Below, in pieces: positions 46,862 through 57,500 of a stretch of 64,000 nt of DNA. Location of the stretch: assembly GCA_947495915.1 (NCBI GenBank), contig CANMAW010000002.1:248001-312000 (forward strand), read 5' to 3'. A program made the translations under genes and the position numbers. Within the stretch, counting starts at the first letter, position 1; every line of letters begins with the position of its first letter. This stretch comes from Maribacter algarum (ex Lu et al. 2025) (nom. illeg.) (GTDB taxonomy: Bacteria > Bacteroidota > Bacteroidia > Flavobacteriales > Flavobacteriaceae). Under the pieces are notes generated by a model. It was not told the DNA's origin. It searched no databases and saw only the letters and a list, made by a program, of their open reading frames with translations.

Positions 46862-47968
46862 GTGATTAAACTGCACGATAAATATTTTAAACCTTTCTTG
46901 AGTAATGCTCAAATTCAAACTGCTATTAAAGATTTAGCAGCCAAAATAGCAGCAGATCATAAAGAAGAAACACCCGTTTTTATTGGTGTTTTAAATGGGG
47001 CGTTTATGTTCGTTGCAGATCTTTTAAAGTACTATGACCACCCCTGTGAAGTTTCTTTTGTGAAACTAAGTTCATATCAAGGTTTAACTTCTACGGGAAT
47101 TGTAGAAACCTTATTAGATCCTCCTGAAAATTTAGAAAACCGAACCGTTATCATTCTTGAAGATATTATTGATACCGGTCGCACTTTAAAAGAATTGGTG
47201 CATTTGTTTTCGAATACTAACGTCAAAGAATTTAAAATAGCCACCTTATTTTATAAATCTGAAATCTACAATGGTGAGTACACCATTGATTACGTGGGTA
47301 TTGAAATACCAGATAAATTTATTGTAGGTTACGGACTTGACTATAACGAGTTAGGCAGAAACCTTAAAGAAGTATACCAACTAAAGCAACAACATATGAT
47401 CAACCTTGTGTTATTCGGCAAACCCGGAGCTGGAAAAGGCACTCAGGCCGAATTTTTAAAAGAAAAATACAATCTGAAACATATTTCAACTGGAGATCTT
47501 TTTCGGTTTAATATGAAAAATAACACAGAGTTAGGTCAACTTGCAAAATCATATATTGATAAAGGTGATCTCGTACCTGATGAGGTGACGATTAAAATGT
47601 TGCAAGATGATGTGGAGAAGAATCCTGATGCGAGCGGATTTATCTTTGACGGATTTCCTAGAACCACCGCACAAGCTGAGGCATTAGACGTATTGTTGCA
47701 ATCGAAAGATATGCAGATTGATGCTGTCATTGCACTTGAAGCAGATGATGATGTATTGGAAAAACGAATTATTGAAAGAGGAAAAACTAGTGGTCGTACC
47801 GATGATCAAGACCCTGTGAAAATTCGGAACCGTTTTGCCAACTATGCGAAAGACACCGCACCGTTGAAAGACTTTTATGATGCTCAGAACAAGTTTCATA
47901 GCGTAAACGGAATCGGAGCAATTGATGAGATTACTGCGCGCTTGGCCAAAGTGATTGAAGAATTGTAA
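46862..47968 (+). CDS. Hypoxanthine phosphoribosyltransferase - adenylate kinase fusion
   Basis: About residues 1-178 are a purine phosphoribosyltransferase with the PRPP loop VIILEDIIDTGRTL and the VLNGAFMF segment; about 179-368 are adenylate kinase with P-loop GKPGAGKGTQ, STGDLFR, DGFPRTTAQA and the lid start GRTDDQD. No stop separates them, and the adk ATG (47396) is in frame, so a shorter Adk could also be made. The start was set at GTG 46862 (IKLHDKYF is the family start); the open frame upstream to 46739 overlaps purK and the promoter. Both halves act in purine salvage. Confidence 0.88.
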   Translation: MIKLHDKYFKPFLSNAQIQTAIKDLAAKIAADHKEETPVFIGVLNGAFMFVADLLKYYDHPCEVSFVKLSSYQGLTSTGIVETLLDPPENLENRTVIILEDIIDTGRTLKELVHLFSNTNVKEFKIATLFYKSEIYNGEYTIDYVGIEIPDKFIVGYGLDYNELGRNLKEVYQLKQQHMINLVLFGKPGAGKGTQAEFLKEKYNLKHISTGDLFRFNMKNNTELGQLAKSYIDKGDLVPDEVTIKMLQDDVEKNPDASGFIFDGFPRTTAQAEALDVLLQSKDMQIDAVIALEADDDVLEKRIIERGKTSGRTDDQDPVKIRNRFANYAKDTAPLKDFYDAQNKFHSVNGIGAIDEITARLAKVIEEL

Positions 47969-48051
47969 GCGTTTCAATTTGTTTTTGAACATTGATAGAG
48001 TTGTGGTTTAAGCTGCCACACGATTTCTCTTATAAAAGATTAAAATTCAAG

Positions 48052-48059
48052 TACCTTTG
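48052..48059 (+). promoter_or_regulatory. Possible -7 element for obgE
   Basis: TACCTTTG fits TAnnTTTG, 20 bp before the ATG, with no clear -33 element. Confidence 0.4.
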
Positions 48060-48079
48060 CTGAAATTTAATACCCCAAA

Positions 48080-49090
48080 ATGACTGAAGGTAATTTCGTA
48101 GACTACGTAAAAGTTTTTTTGACCTCTGGAAACGGAGGCAAGGGATCTGTGCATTTACATCGTGAAAAATATATTACCAAAGGTGGACCCGATGGAGGCG
48201 ATGGTGGTCGGGGAGGACACGTAATTCTTAGAGGTAATCAAAACCTATGGACTTTAGTTACTTTTAAATTTAAAAAACACTTTAAAGCAGGTCATGGGGG
48301 GCACGGTTCAAAAAGTCGTAGCACGGGTGCCGATGGTGAAGATGTGTATTTGGATGTACCCCTTGGAACTATACTGCGACATGCTGAAACTAATGAAATA
48401 ATTTTAGAAATTACCGAGCACGGTGAGGAAAAAATAATTGTAGAAGGAGGTATGGGTGGCCGCGGAAATTGGCACTTTAAAACTTCAACCAATCAAACAC
48501 CACGATACGCGCAACCGGGTGTTGAAGGCCAAGAAGGCGCTTTTATTTTAGAACTAAAAGTATTGGCTGATGTTGGCTTGGTCGGATTTCCGAATGCGGG
48601 TAAATCAACCTTACTTTCGGTAATTACTTCTGCTAAGCCCAAAATCGCAGATTATGAATTCACCACCTTAAAGCCAAATTTAGGTATTGTAGAATATCGT
48701 GATTTTCAAAGCTTTGTAATGGCAGATATTCCAGGAATAATTGAAGGTGCTGCAGAGGGAAAAGGATTGGGGCATTATTTTTTGAGACACATTGAACGAA
48801 ATGCTACCCTGTTATTTTTGATTCCGGCAGATAGCAATGATATTAGTAAAGAATATGAAATTCTTTTAGATGAATTACGTCGTTATAATCCTGAGTTGAT
48901 TGATAAAGAACGCTTGGTAGCCATTTCTAAAAGTGATATGCTTGATGAAGAGTTAATGGATGAAATGCGTGTTGAACTTGATCAAGATCTCAAGGGAACA
49001 CCATATATGTTTATTTCTTCTGTTGCTCAGCTTGGTATTCAAGAATTAAAAGACAAACTTTGGGTAATGCTCAATGCGAATTCTAATTAA
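48080..49090 (+). CDS. obgE: GTPase ObgE/CgtA
   Basis: The 336-residue ribosome-associated GTPase: an N-terminal glycine-rich Obg domain ([14 protein letters not shown], residues about 1-158), then G1 [10 protein letters not shown]3 DIPGIIEGA and G4-like SKSD. The C-terminal OCT domain is absent, as is common in this phylum. It acts in 50S subunit maturation. It follows the hpt-adk gene by 111 bp. Confidence 0.96.
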   Translation: MTEGNFVDYVKVFLTSGNGGKGSVHLHREKYITKGGPDGGDGGRGGHVILRGNQNLWTLVTFKFKKHFKAGHGGHGSKSRSTGADGEDVYLDVPLGTILRHAETNEIILEITEHGEEKIIVEGGMGGRGNWHFKTSTNQTPRYAQPGVEGQEGAFILELKVLADVGLVGFPNAGKSTLLSVITSAKPKIADYEFTTLKPNLGIVEYRDFQSFVMADIPGIIEGAAEGKGLGHYFLRHIERNATLLFLIPADSNDISKEYEILLDELRRYNPELIDKERLVAISKSDMLDEELMDEMRVELDQDLKGTPYMFISSVAQLGIQELKDKLWVMLNANSN

Positions 49091-49322
49091 ATTACATCTT
49101 TTCAAATTGTTCGTAAAACGTGCACATTGTTAAAAACTTTGAGCATTCTGCACTTAAAAATTCTATAATTTGCTGTCGCAAACATATCTCGTAATGTTTG
49201 TTACCCTATAATCAAATTTTGAACAATTAACCTAGTAGTATCGATTAGTATTCGATGGTTTTCAGAATTTATAGTAAACTGTGTTCCCCACCACGAAATA
49301 CTAGAACTGAAATTTTATTCGC

Positions 49323-49685
49323 ATGACAAAGTGTGCTATGTATTACATTGATAACCACAAAATAGAGGTGGTCAACACCTTTTTTGGAAAAGAGAAAGTA
49401 TTGCTTGACGGCAAAACGGTATCTGAACAACCTTCTCGGGTTGGTACTATTCACAAATTTACTATTGGTAAAAATGATTATCGAATTGCGCAGCGTGATT
49501 ATAGTTCGCAAAAAGAAGGAAATTTTTTTGAGATCCGTAGAAATGGTATGCCCATATCATTAATTAATCTTTGGCCACGCACTTCAACGCAGTTATTAAT
49601 TCTGGTTATAATTATGGGGCTGGGTTTTGGTTTTACATTAGGAATTCTCTGTTATAATTTATTTTGGCCCGCTATGGGCTTTTAG
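49323..49685 (+). CDS. Unrecognised small membrane protein
   Basis: A 120-residue protein I do not recognise. The first 80 residues are soluble and beta-like (VVNTFFGKEKVLLDGKTVSE), loosely recalling the repeated strand pattern of FAIM-type domains; a single hydrophobic segment lies at about 90-115. Codon use looks like its neighbours. Its last 27 bases overlap the convergent transglutaminase gene, which weakly supports it being ancestral to the locus or supports a shared terminus. The upstream 230 bp hold no other gene that I can support. Confidence 0.6.
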   Translation: MTKCAMYYIDNHKIEVVNTFFGKEKVLLDGKTVSEQPSRVGTIHKFTIGKNDYRIAQRDYSSQKEGNFFEIRRNGMPISLINLWPRTSTQLLILVIIMGLGFGFTLGILCYNLFWPAMGF

Positions 49686-50702
49686 TTTTTTGCGTTTTAC
49701 TTGAACTACATATGTTGCTATAATGTTATTATTTACCTGAATGTGAACATCAAATTTTCCTATGCGTTCAAAGGTGTGGTGAAAGTTATAGTAATTATCG
49801 ATGCGCTGAATGTTAGGTTGCAGAACTACTTCACGAATTCCATTATGTATGGATAGGGATATTTTATCTTGCTTCTCGCTAATAGGAATTTCCAAAGAGA
49901 AATTTAAAGTCCCATTTTTAAGGGTTGCCAGATGCATTTCTTTTGGACTTATAGGAATTACCACAGGTTTAAAACTTTCTTTATAAACTAAAGGACCGGC
50001 TGTATATTCCGCATATGTTGGTGGGTTTTCGAGTAAGGTCCATTTCGTTTGTAACGGAAAATGGTTTTTAATAAACAATTTTGGGTCAGCTAAAAAGTAG
50101 CCTTTGTGATAATCATTTTCAAACCTTGGAGCTCCGTCGTCTAATAGTACGCGACCTGCTGACCACGTAGGGTCACATAAGTACCATTTTCCGTTCAGCT
50201 GTACCGCATTCCAAGAGTGATTGGGTAAACTATCTTCATTTAGTATCACTGTAGCAGTGCGGCCATGTCCGTCAACTATTTCAGATTTTAAACCCGCCAA
50301 CGTTGCCAGCTCCCTAGTTAAATAGGCATAACCTGTACAAGCAGTTTTGCGTTCTTCGCGGAGTTTTTGAAATACCTTGGGAGTGAAATTGTTGTTCCAT
50401 TCTAAAAGTGCTTCGCGATCATTAGCAAGTTTTCTACGCTTGTTTTTGGTCTTTTGATAAGCACTATAGTCATTTTCAATATTGGTACAGATCCATGTGT
50501 AAATTGCTCGAAACTTTTCAACATCTGTATTCAACGTAGCCGTTAATTTATGGGTCAGTACCGGTAGATTATGTAGTGATTCTCCTTTATGATACATTGC
50601 AAGACTATCAGCTGTACTAAAATCGACATGATTAAAATCAGATTGTTGAGCACAAACGAAGGTGCAAGACATTGCAAACAAGAGAAAAAAGACCTTCATC
50701 AT
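49659..50702 (-). CDS. Secreted transglutaminase-like protein
   Basis: A 347-residue exported protein with signal peptide ending in CAQ. The transglutaminase-like core has Cys122 in ERKTACTGYAYL, His162 in NHSWNAVQLNG and Asp177 in CDPTWSAG. Such proteins may be proteases, peptide N-glycanase-like or crosslinking enzymes. The ATG overlaps the stop of the upstream carboxypeptidase-regulatory gene (ATGA), so it is coupled to it. The C-terminus looks beta-rich (about 240-340). Confidence 0.87.
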   Translation of the reverse strand: MMKVFFLLFAMSCTFVCAQQSDFNHVDFSTADSLAMYHKGESLHNLPVLTHKLTATLNTDVEKFRAIYTWICTNIENDYSAYQKTKNKRRKLANDREALLEWNNNFTPKVFQKLREERKTACTGYAYLTRELATLAGLKSEIVDGHGRTATVILNEDSLPNHSWNAVQLNGKWYLCDPTWSAGRVLLDDGAPRFENDYHKGYFLADPKLFIKNHFPLQTKWTLLENPPTYAEYTAGPLVYKESFKPVVIPISPKEMHLATLKNGTLNFSLEIPISEKQDKISLSIHNGIREVVLQPNIQRIDNYYNFHHTFERIGKFDVHIQVNNNIIATYVVQVKRKKLKAHSGPK

Positions 50703-51433
50703 TTAAAAAGCGCGATGAATTTTTGAAATATGTTTCGCTTTGATTTATAAGCGCCACCAACAACAACTTCGCCCATGAGCTCAATATCTGACAAATCAAA
50801 CCTAATAGTAATGTCTTGATTATCAGTTTCTGAAGCAGTAACCTTATGTTCTTTTTTACCATAACCGATATAGCTGAATACCAAAATATCATTAACGTCA
50901 AGTGGAATTGGGAATTCAAATCGACCGTCAAAATCTGTTTGGGTTCCTTCTGCGGTTCCTTTCAAAACGACATTCACACCTCCTAATGGTAAATCGTCTT
51001 GATCTAACACAGTACCCGTTACGGTATGCTTGTCCAAAGTGATTTCGCCTATTACGAAAGGTGCTGCATTCGTAGCTGCCGCAATTTTTACCTGAGGTTC
51101 GTTACTAGCTACTTCTTGCCCTTGCAGGTTTGAAACGGTGCATAAAGACAATAGTGAAAAAGTCATTAGCGCTAGGCCTTTTGAAACTATTTTTTTATTC
51201 GAATCATTATGTATCATAAGGCTATAATTTTTTAGTTGCGATTTCATAAATCGCCCACAGGTTTTACCGTTATCTTTTTCAAAATGTTGAATAAGCTGTT
51301 CGTCTGAAAGCTTTGTGAAATCAATTACTTCTTTTTGACAAGAGTTACAAAATCCGCCTTGGCGTGTTTTTGAAAAATGATCAAAATTTTCTGAGCAGGG
51401 TTCTTGTACTGATATGCTAAATGAATTTTTCAT
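50699..51433 (-). CDS. Carboxypeptidase-regulatory-like protein with N-terminal Cys motif
   Basis: A 244-residue protein in three parts: an N-terminal Cys-containing segment (EPCSENF, FCNSCQKEVIDFT, TCGRF; about 1-60), an internal hydrophobic anchor (about 85-103), and a CarboxypepD_reg-like beta-sandwich (TVTGTVLDQDDLPLGGVNV..., about 135-215) ending in VVVGGAYKS, which resembles the TonB-box lead of SusC proteins. The same kind of domain occurs inside the large upstream alpha-2-macroglobulin. It is coupled to a transglutaminase gene. Confidence 0.82.
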   Translation of the reverse strand: MKNSFSISVQEPCSENFDHFSKTRQGGFCNSCQKEVIDFTKLSDEQLIQHFEKDNGKTCGRFMKSQLKNYSLMIHNDSNKKIVSKGLALMTFSLLSLCTVSNLQGQEVASNEPQVKIAAATNAAPFVIGEITLDKHTVTGTVLDQDDLPLGGVNVVLKGTAEGTQTDFDGRFEFPIPLDVNDILVFSYIGYGKKEHKVTASETDNQDITIRFDLSDIELMGEVVVGGAYKSKRNIFQKFIALFK

Positions 51434-51580
51434 AAGGTATTGGTTTTATTATTCAAGTCTAAACTAGGTTTCTACTTGCATATTAAAAATGAACCTTTAG
51501 TGAAGCTAGCGTATCAATGCGTAAACATGCATTTTGATTGAGTTTAAATTAAAACAAATTATGCAAAAAACAACGAATTT

Positions 51581-54500
51581 CTATTGGATTTTTACCCGAA
51601 CCCCCTCTGAATGGCTACTGAACTCAGGGGCATACATGCTTTGAATTGTGGTGATGCCATTACTGAAATTACCGGAATTGTTTACGCGTAAGTCATATTC
51701 AAAAACATAGACACCCTTTGGTAAATTGTCAAAAAAGAAATTTGTACTAGCATCTTTGGTGCTTTCATAATAGCCTAAACCATCTTGCCATTTGTATTGC
51801 GAAATTACGTTAACAGGTTCTAAGCCCGCAGCACGCATATCTTTCATATGAACAAATTCCATATCTCTGTCAGCTTTTAATTCTATACGAACACGTATTA
51901 AATCACCCACCTTTAAGGCTGAATCTGTAGTCACTTCCGTTAGCATTTCTCCGTTAGAAGTATTGTTTTTTAAGAATAGTTTTTTCTTTAATTGCAGTGG
52001 AGTTGCTGCGCTGGTAATTTTATCTAAATCTTCAAAATATTGCCAGTATAGGGCTCCCCAAGCAATTCCGTTGTTCTTTTTGGTCACTGCTACTGTTGCC
52101 ATTTTAGGTTTTATTTCGGTACCTGACCATGAGGTTTTGTAGTAGCCTGTGCCTGCTTCCACTTTTACATGATCTAATTTGTTTGGGTCTACGGTGTTTC
52201 CACCTACGGTAACGGCAACAGCATCAGTTACTGCTAACCAATCACTACCGTTTAAGAGTAAAGCATATACAGCTTCTGTTGTAGCTTTGGTTGTTTTCCA
52301 CTGGTTCGTCTGTTTATTTTTAAGTAACCAGATTTTCAGATTATCTATTGTAGTAACATCGCCATCAATTTCTGTGAAAGCTTCAATTAGTAAAGCTTGC
52401 GTTTCAATAGGAGCTTGGTACCAGTACCATGAGTTGGTGTTTTCTTTCCAATACATGCCCATTTCGTCTGAAATAATACTGTTTTCTGCTAACGAACGTA
52501 TAATTTTTTTCGACGTGCCTGTATCATTCATTCGATGTAAAACCAACGACAACATACCTTTGCTATACAGATTTCTTTTAGTCCAATATTGTTGGGCCTG
52601 TCCTTTGTAATAGGCCATGACTTCATCAACTTTTTTAGATGTTTTAATGTCTTTAAAAAAGCTACGCATATATAAATACTGCACTTGCGAATGACTGAGA
52701 TGGTCTTTTTTAAGATCGGAACTGTATTTTTTCATACGTTCATATTCCGCAATAAATTCGTCATCTAGATATTGAATTGCCTTTTTAGTGATCTGAGAAA
52801 TTTGAGCATCACTAACAACAGATAAATACTTTAAGTGCCCTAAGCCACTAACAATGTGTTGTGTAATGTATCTATTTTCACGACCACCATTAAACCAAGG
52901 CCAAGCCCCTGAAGACATTTGATTATTGGCTAATTTTTGCAATGCATTCTCTTCTTCGTGTTTCATCTTATTCAAATCAAAAAGCAAAGCAATGCGTTTC
53001 TTTTGTTCGGTTTCTGATTGCGCATCACGAAGCCATGGAGTTTCTTGAATGATGATGGATTTAAGTTCTTGGTTCTTTTCTAAATTACTTAGCAGTGCAT
53101 CACTAGATGCCCAATGTTTAAATACCTCTTGTATGCTAGGGTTGCTATTGGCAATATGGCTGGCTAAAGTATTGGCGTAATATCTTGAAAAAACTTGTTC
53201 ACTACACTCATAAGGGTATTCCATTAAATAGGGGAGTGCCTGTACCGCGTACCATGCCGGATTCGAAGTAATCTCAAGCGTAAGCTTATGATTTCTTAAA
53301 GTGGTGGATGTATTGTCTTTTAATTTATCAAGAACAAAGGTTTTCGATTGATTACTACGCACCCACATGGGCATTGTTTCTGTCACTAACATGCTATTGT
53401 TCAATACCGGTAGTGCGCTTTGCTCTCCATCGCTATAACTACCAGCTTTGGCAACTATTTTGTATTGCACACTTTGCAAACCTTCTGGTATGTATAATTG
53501 CCAAGATAGTTGGGTGTTGCCACTAGCGTCAACCGTAAAATCTTGGGTTTTATCGGTCGCAACAAATAGATCATCTAATGTTTTGCCGGTTACTACATCT
53601 GTTAATTCAAGCTGACCAATTCCTTTTAAGGAATTCGTGCTAAGGTTGGCAATTTTACTACTAATCACTATCGTATCGCCCTCTCTTAAAAAACGTGGTG
53701 GGTTTGGTAATACCATTAACTCTTTTTGTGTTACCGTTGTTAAGGTTTTGGTTGCCGATTTTAAGTCTTTGGTATAGGCCAATAATTGTAAGTTCCAACG
53801 GGTAAGTGCTTCAGGAGAAGTAAAATTAAAACTTACATTTCCTTCTTTATCGGTAGAAAGTTTGGGAAAAAAGAAAGCGGTCTCTTGTAGATTCTTTCTA
53901 ATTTGAACACCTGTGAAGTCTGGCGTTGTAGTTTCGGTACTATCTGATTCCGATTTAGGGGCATTAGTAACTTGAACGCCTGCCACTTTACCTTCTAAAG
54001 CAGCATCTATGTTCATTTCCATGTCTTCGCTTACTACACTCATAGAAGCGCTGGTACTTCTCTTTTTTGAAGTGCCATAACCTGTAACAACCACTTCTTC
54101 TAATTGGTCTAAACTCTGTTGTAAAAACATTTGCAACGAATTGTCTGTGCCTAAAGTCAAACGCTGGTCGTTATAGCCGATGTACGAAAAAGTAATAACC
54201 GCTCCTGGCTCTGCTTGAATAGAAAAGTGCCCATCAAAGTCAGTAACGACTCCTTGGGTAGTACCCTTTATAATGACGTTTACTCCTGGTAAGGGTATGC
54301 CGCTTTCATCGTAAACAGTTCCGTTTACAAAGCCATCTTTGATGGAAGCATCGGTAAAAGATTTGTTTTGTAATTTACTTCGTTCTCGCTGTAAATACCT
54401 TCGTTGTGCATAATACGCATTGTTAAAATCTAGTCCGAACCATTCAAAACTATCGTACTCAATACTAGGTACATAATCAATAGTTGCATTTGGTGTAAAG

Positions 54501-57500
54501 GTTCTAAAGTTTGATGTGCCAAAACTATCTCCGGCATTCGTATGGAACCTGCTGTAATACGTTGATTTTGCTAAAGGATTAAAATACCATGCATGTCCTC
54601 TGAATTGGTCTAGGGAGGCGTCATACATACTAGCCAATAGTTCGGCGGTAACCTTTTCTCCTTGTGGTCCTTTAATTTTAAAACTCCATCTTTCATCAGT
54701 ACCAGGTTGCAACTTATCTCTAAAAGTCATGGTTTCAATTGCCAATGAGGAATTCGGATAAGGAACGCTAATAGGCAGTTTCCCTGATTGATAAGAATTA
54801 AATGCTGCAAAAGAATAATTTACCGAAAAGCCACCCACGTCATCTGCAGTGACAGGTATGTTGATGGTTTCACATCCGTTTTTTAATTGAATGATTTTAT
54901 CGGATACTATTTTACCATCTTTCTCAACCCGAACCGTTACAAATAATCTAGGTGCATTAGTGTACAAGCTTAATTCGGCAACATCGCCAACTTCATAATT
55001 TGATTTATCTGTTTTTATATGGAATAAAGCATTGTCTGCGAGTTGCTTTTCTTTAGTGCTAAATACATTGGTATAAGCTTTTGCGATTACTTGTTGCCCG
55101 AATTCATCTGAAGTTTCTAGTTCCACGATGTATTTGCCAGACTCCCATTTCTTAATGGATTTTAATATGATTTGCTTTGAAGTTTGGGTGTCAAAAGTGG
55201 TGTTAAAAACCAATGCACCTTTTTGCCAAGTGTTGGGGTCACTCTCATTTGAATAAGCGTCATGGGGGTAGGCAGTTTTGAACTCGCTCTTCTCCCAATA
55301 TTGGTAATCAGGTGCTTGCCACGGTCTGTTTCTTAGCACATATTCCGGAGACTGTAATTTGTAAATTTTTAAAGTGCCTTTAGCCGAAAGTTCTTGTCCG
55401 TTTAAATTGGTGGTACTCACACTTATTTCATGATTCTTTTCTGTTTTATCTAACTGGTCATGAACCAATATAGCTGCAGTCATAGCATGATACCCTACTT
55501 GCACCGTGGTAGTGGTACTGTGTGTTTCGCCATTAATATCGGTAACATCTGCGGTTATAGTATAACTAAAAATCGGAAGGTCATTTTTATCTTGTTGCGC
55601 ATCGGGTATGGCTTTAAAATCAATTTCATATTCCCCTGCAGCATTGGTCGTAGTCTCACCGAAACCTACTATTACGGGTTGATTATATACGTAAGACCTG
55701 CTCCAATAATACCATGGTGCATAGTTTACATTACGTTGTATGCTATAGGTGACTTTAGCATTAGAAATTGCACTGCCTGCAAATGAAGTAGCCTTTCCTT
55801 TTACGGTAACGCTGTCATTCACTTTAAAAGTTTCTTTTACTGGTTGAAAGGAAGTTTCGAATTTGGGTCTTTTATATTCTTCTACTGAAAAGTAAAAGCG
55901 GTTTTTAATTAACCCTGATTGTCCGTAAATCTCAATATGATATTGCCCATTTAATCCGTTAGTAGGCAATACAAAGTCTCCAGAAAACGAACCATATTCG
56001 TTGGTTTTTAGGTCAACTTCAGCAACTGTTTGTCCGTTAACATTAATTAATTCCGCCGTAACTTCTTCATCGGGCGCTACTTTAGATGCATCGGCATAAT
56101 TTTCTAAGATAATTCCTTTGAAATATACAGGTTGACCTGGTCTATAGATACTTCTATCTTGAAATAAAAATGCACTATAGGTAATGCTAGGCTTAGCCTC
56201 TTTTTGCTTTCGGTTAATGTAAGTTCCGTTAAAAATTGCAAGGTCGTCAATGTGATTAATCTCTGTATTTATGGTAGAAAATGATCTGTTGTCGAGGGGA
56301 AAGGAAGCAAATCCGTTTACATCACTAACTAATTTTTTCTTTAAAACACTGCCTCGGTAATTGCGTTTGTAATACAGTGTTATATTGGCCCCTTTTTTAG
56401 GCTTTCCTGTATATCTATCAATCACTTGAAACATATGTTCTTTAGATGTTCTTGTTTCTGTTAAAACAAGATTAGTAGCTTGTATAAAACTAAAAGCAAA
56501 ATCGTTTTCAGAAGGGTCTTTTTGGCTTGACTTTTCTGAGCTGGCTAAAATTACATATTGCCCATTTTGCAAGGCTGGTACAGGTATCTCTATACTGTGG
56601 TTTTGATAGTCGCCTTCATTTTTTAGTTTGGCATTCCATGTTTTTACTATCGGTAATTTAGTGATAAAGGCATGTTGTTTTTGAATGGGATATAAATCAT
56701 TTAATGCTGCTTTCTGTACTTGAGTAATTTTAAACGCCGTTAAATTAAGGACTTCAAAGTTTTTATAATTTACTAATATTCGAGATGCCTGGTCGATGGG
56801 CACATGTTGTTCTGCAGTTAATCGAATGGACTTATTGGTGATTTCTACTTTTAAAACCTCACATTTCGCAGCGCCTCTACTCTTTGGATAGTTGTTAATG
56901 ACTTTATCACAAAGTGCAATAGCCTCTTTTAACTTCCAGCGGTGCGTATCATTTTTTGTACTGAACGTATCACCTTGAGATTTTAAAACAGAAGCAGCTT
57001 CAAAAAGATACAATGCAGCACTTTCAATTTCTTTAATGTTTTCAGCAGCTTCTTGTAATGCATTTAGCAACTGCGTGTCTTTATCAGCAAACACCGCATT
57101 GGTATGTATAAATTTCAATCGTTCGGTATCAACGGCAACCAACGCTTTGTAATTTTTTGTTTTTGAGTGAAATTGTACCAAATACTGAAATACTTGAAGG
57201 GCCTTTACTTGTAGGGATGTACTATCTGTGCTAGCAATCTGCATATGTGAAAAAGAATACGCATCACATAAATAATCAGGGTTATCTAGTTCAAACTTAT
57301 CTGCAGGTCTGGTGATTCCGCTTTCATCAGTTTTATAAAAGGAGAGGGCATTGTGTGCTAAGACATCAAATAAACTAGGCCTGTACGTTTTAGAGCCTTC
57401 TTTAGAGTACAGCAGTGCTTCAAAATCTGTTAGTTCCGTTTTTTGGAGTTTTTCCGGATTTTCAAGTGAATTTTCAAAGTGGATTTGAATTTCATGGAAT

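Noticed and set aside
49091-49322. Possible small gene or RNA after obgE
   Set aside because: No open frame with family features, no conserved fold and no promoter match could be found. The minus-strand frame here runs antisense into the next gene.
52179-52610. 143-codon open frame on the plus strand
   Set aside because: It lies antisense to the macroglobulin gene, has a Ser/Val-rich composition with no family resemblance, and has no promoter.
53900-54350. A separate TonB-dependent receptor gene or a gene fusion by misassembly
   Set aside because: The segment is in frame within one long open reading frame, and the macroglobulin domains continue on both sides. There is no barrel.
55460-55786. 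108-codon open frame on the plus strand
   Set aside because: It is an antisense shadow of the macroglobulin gene.
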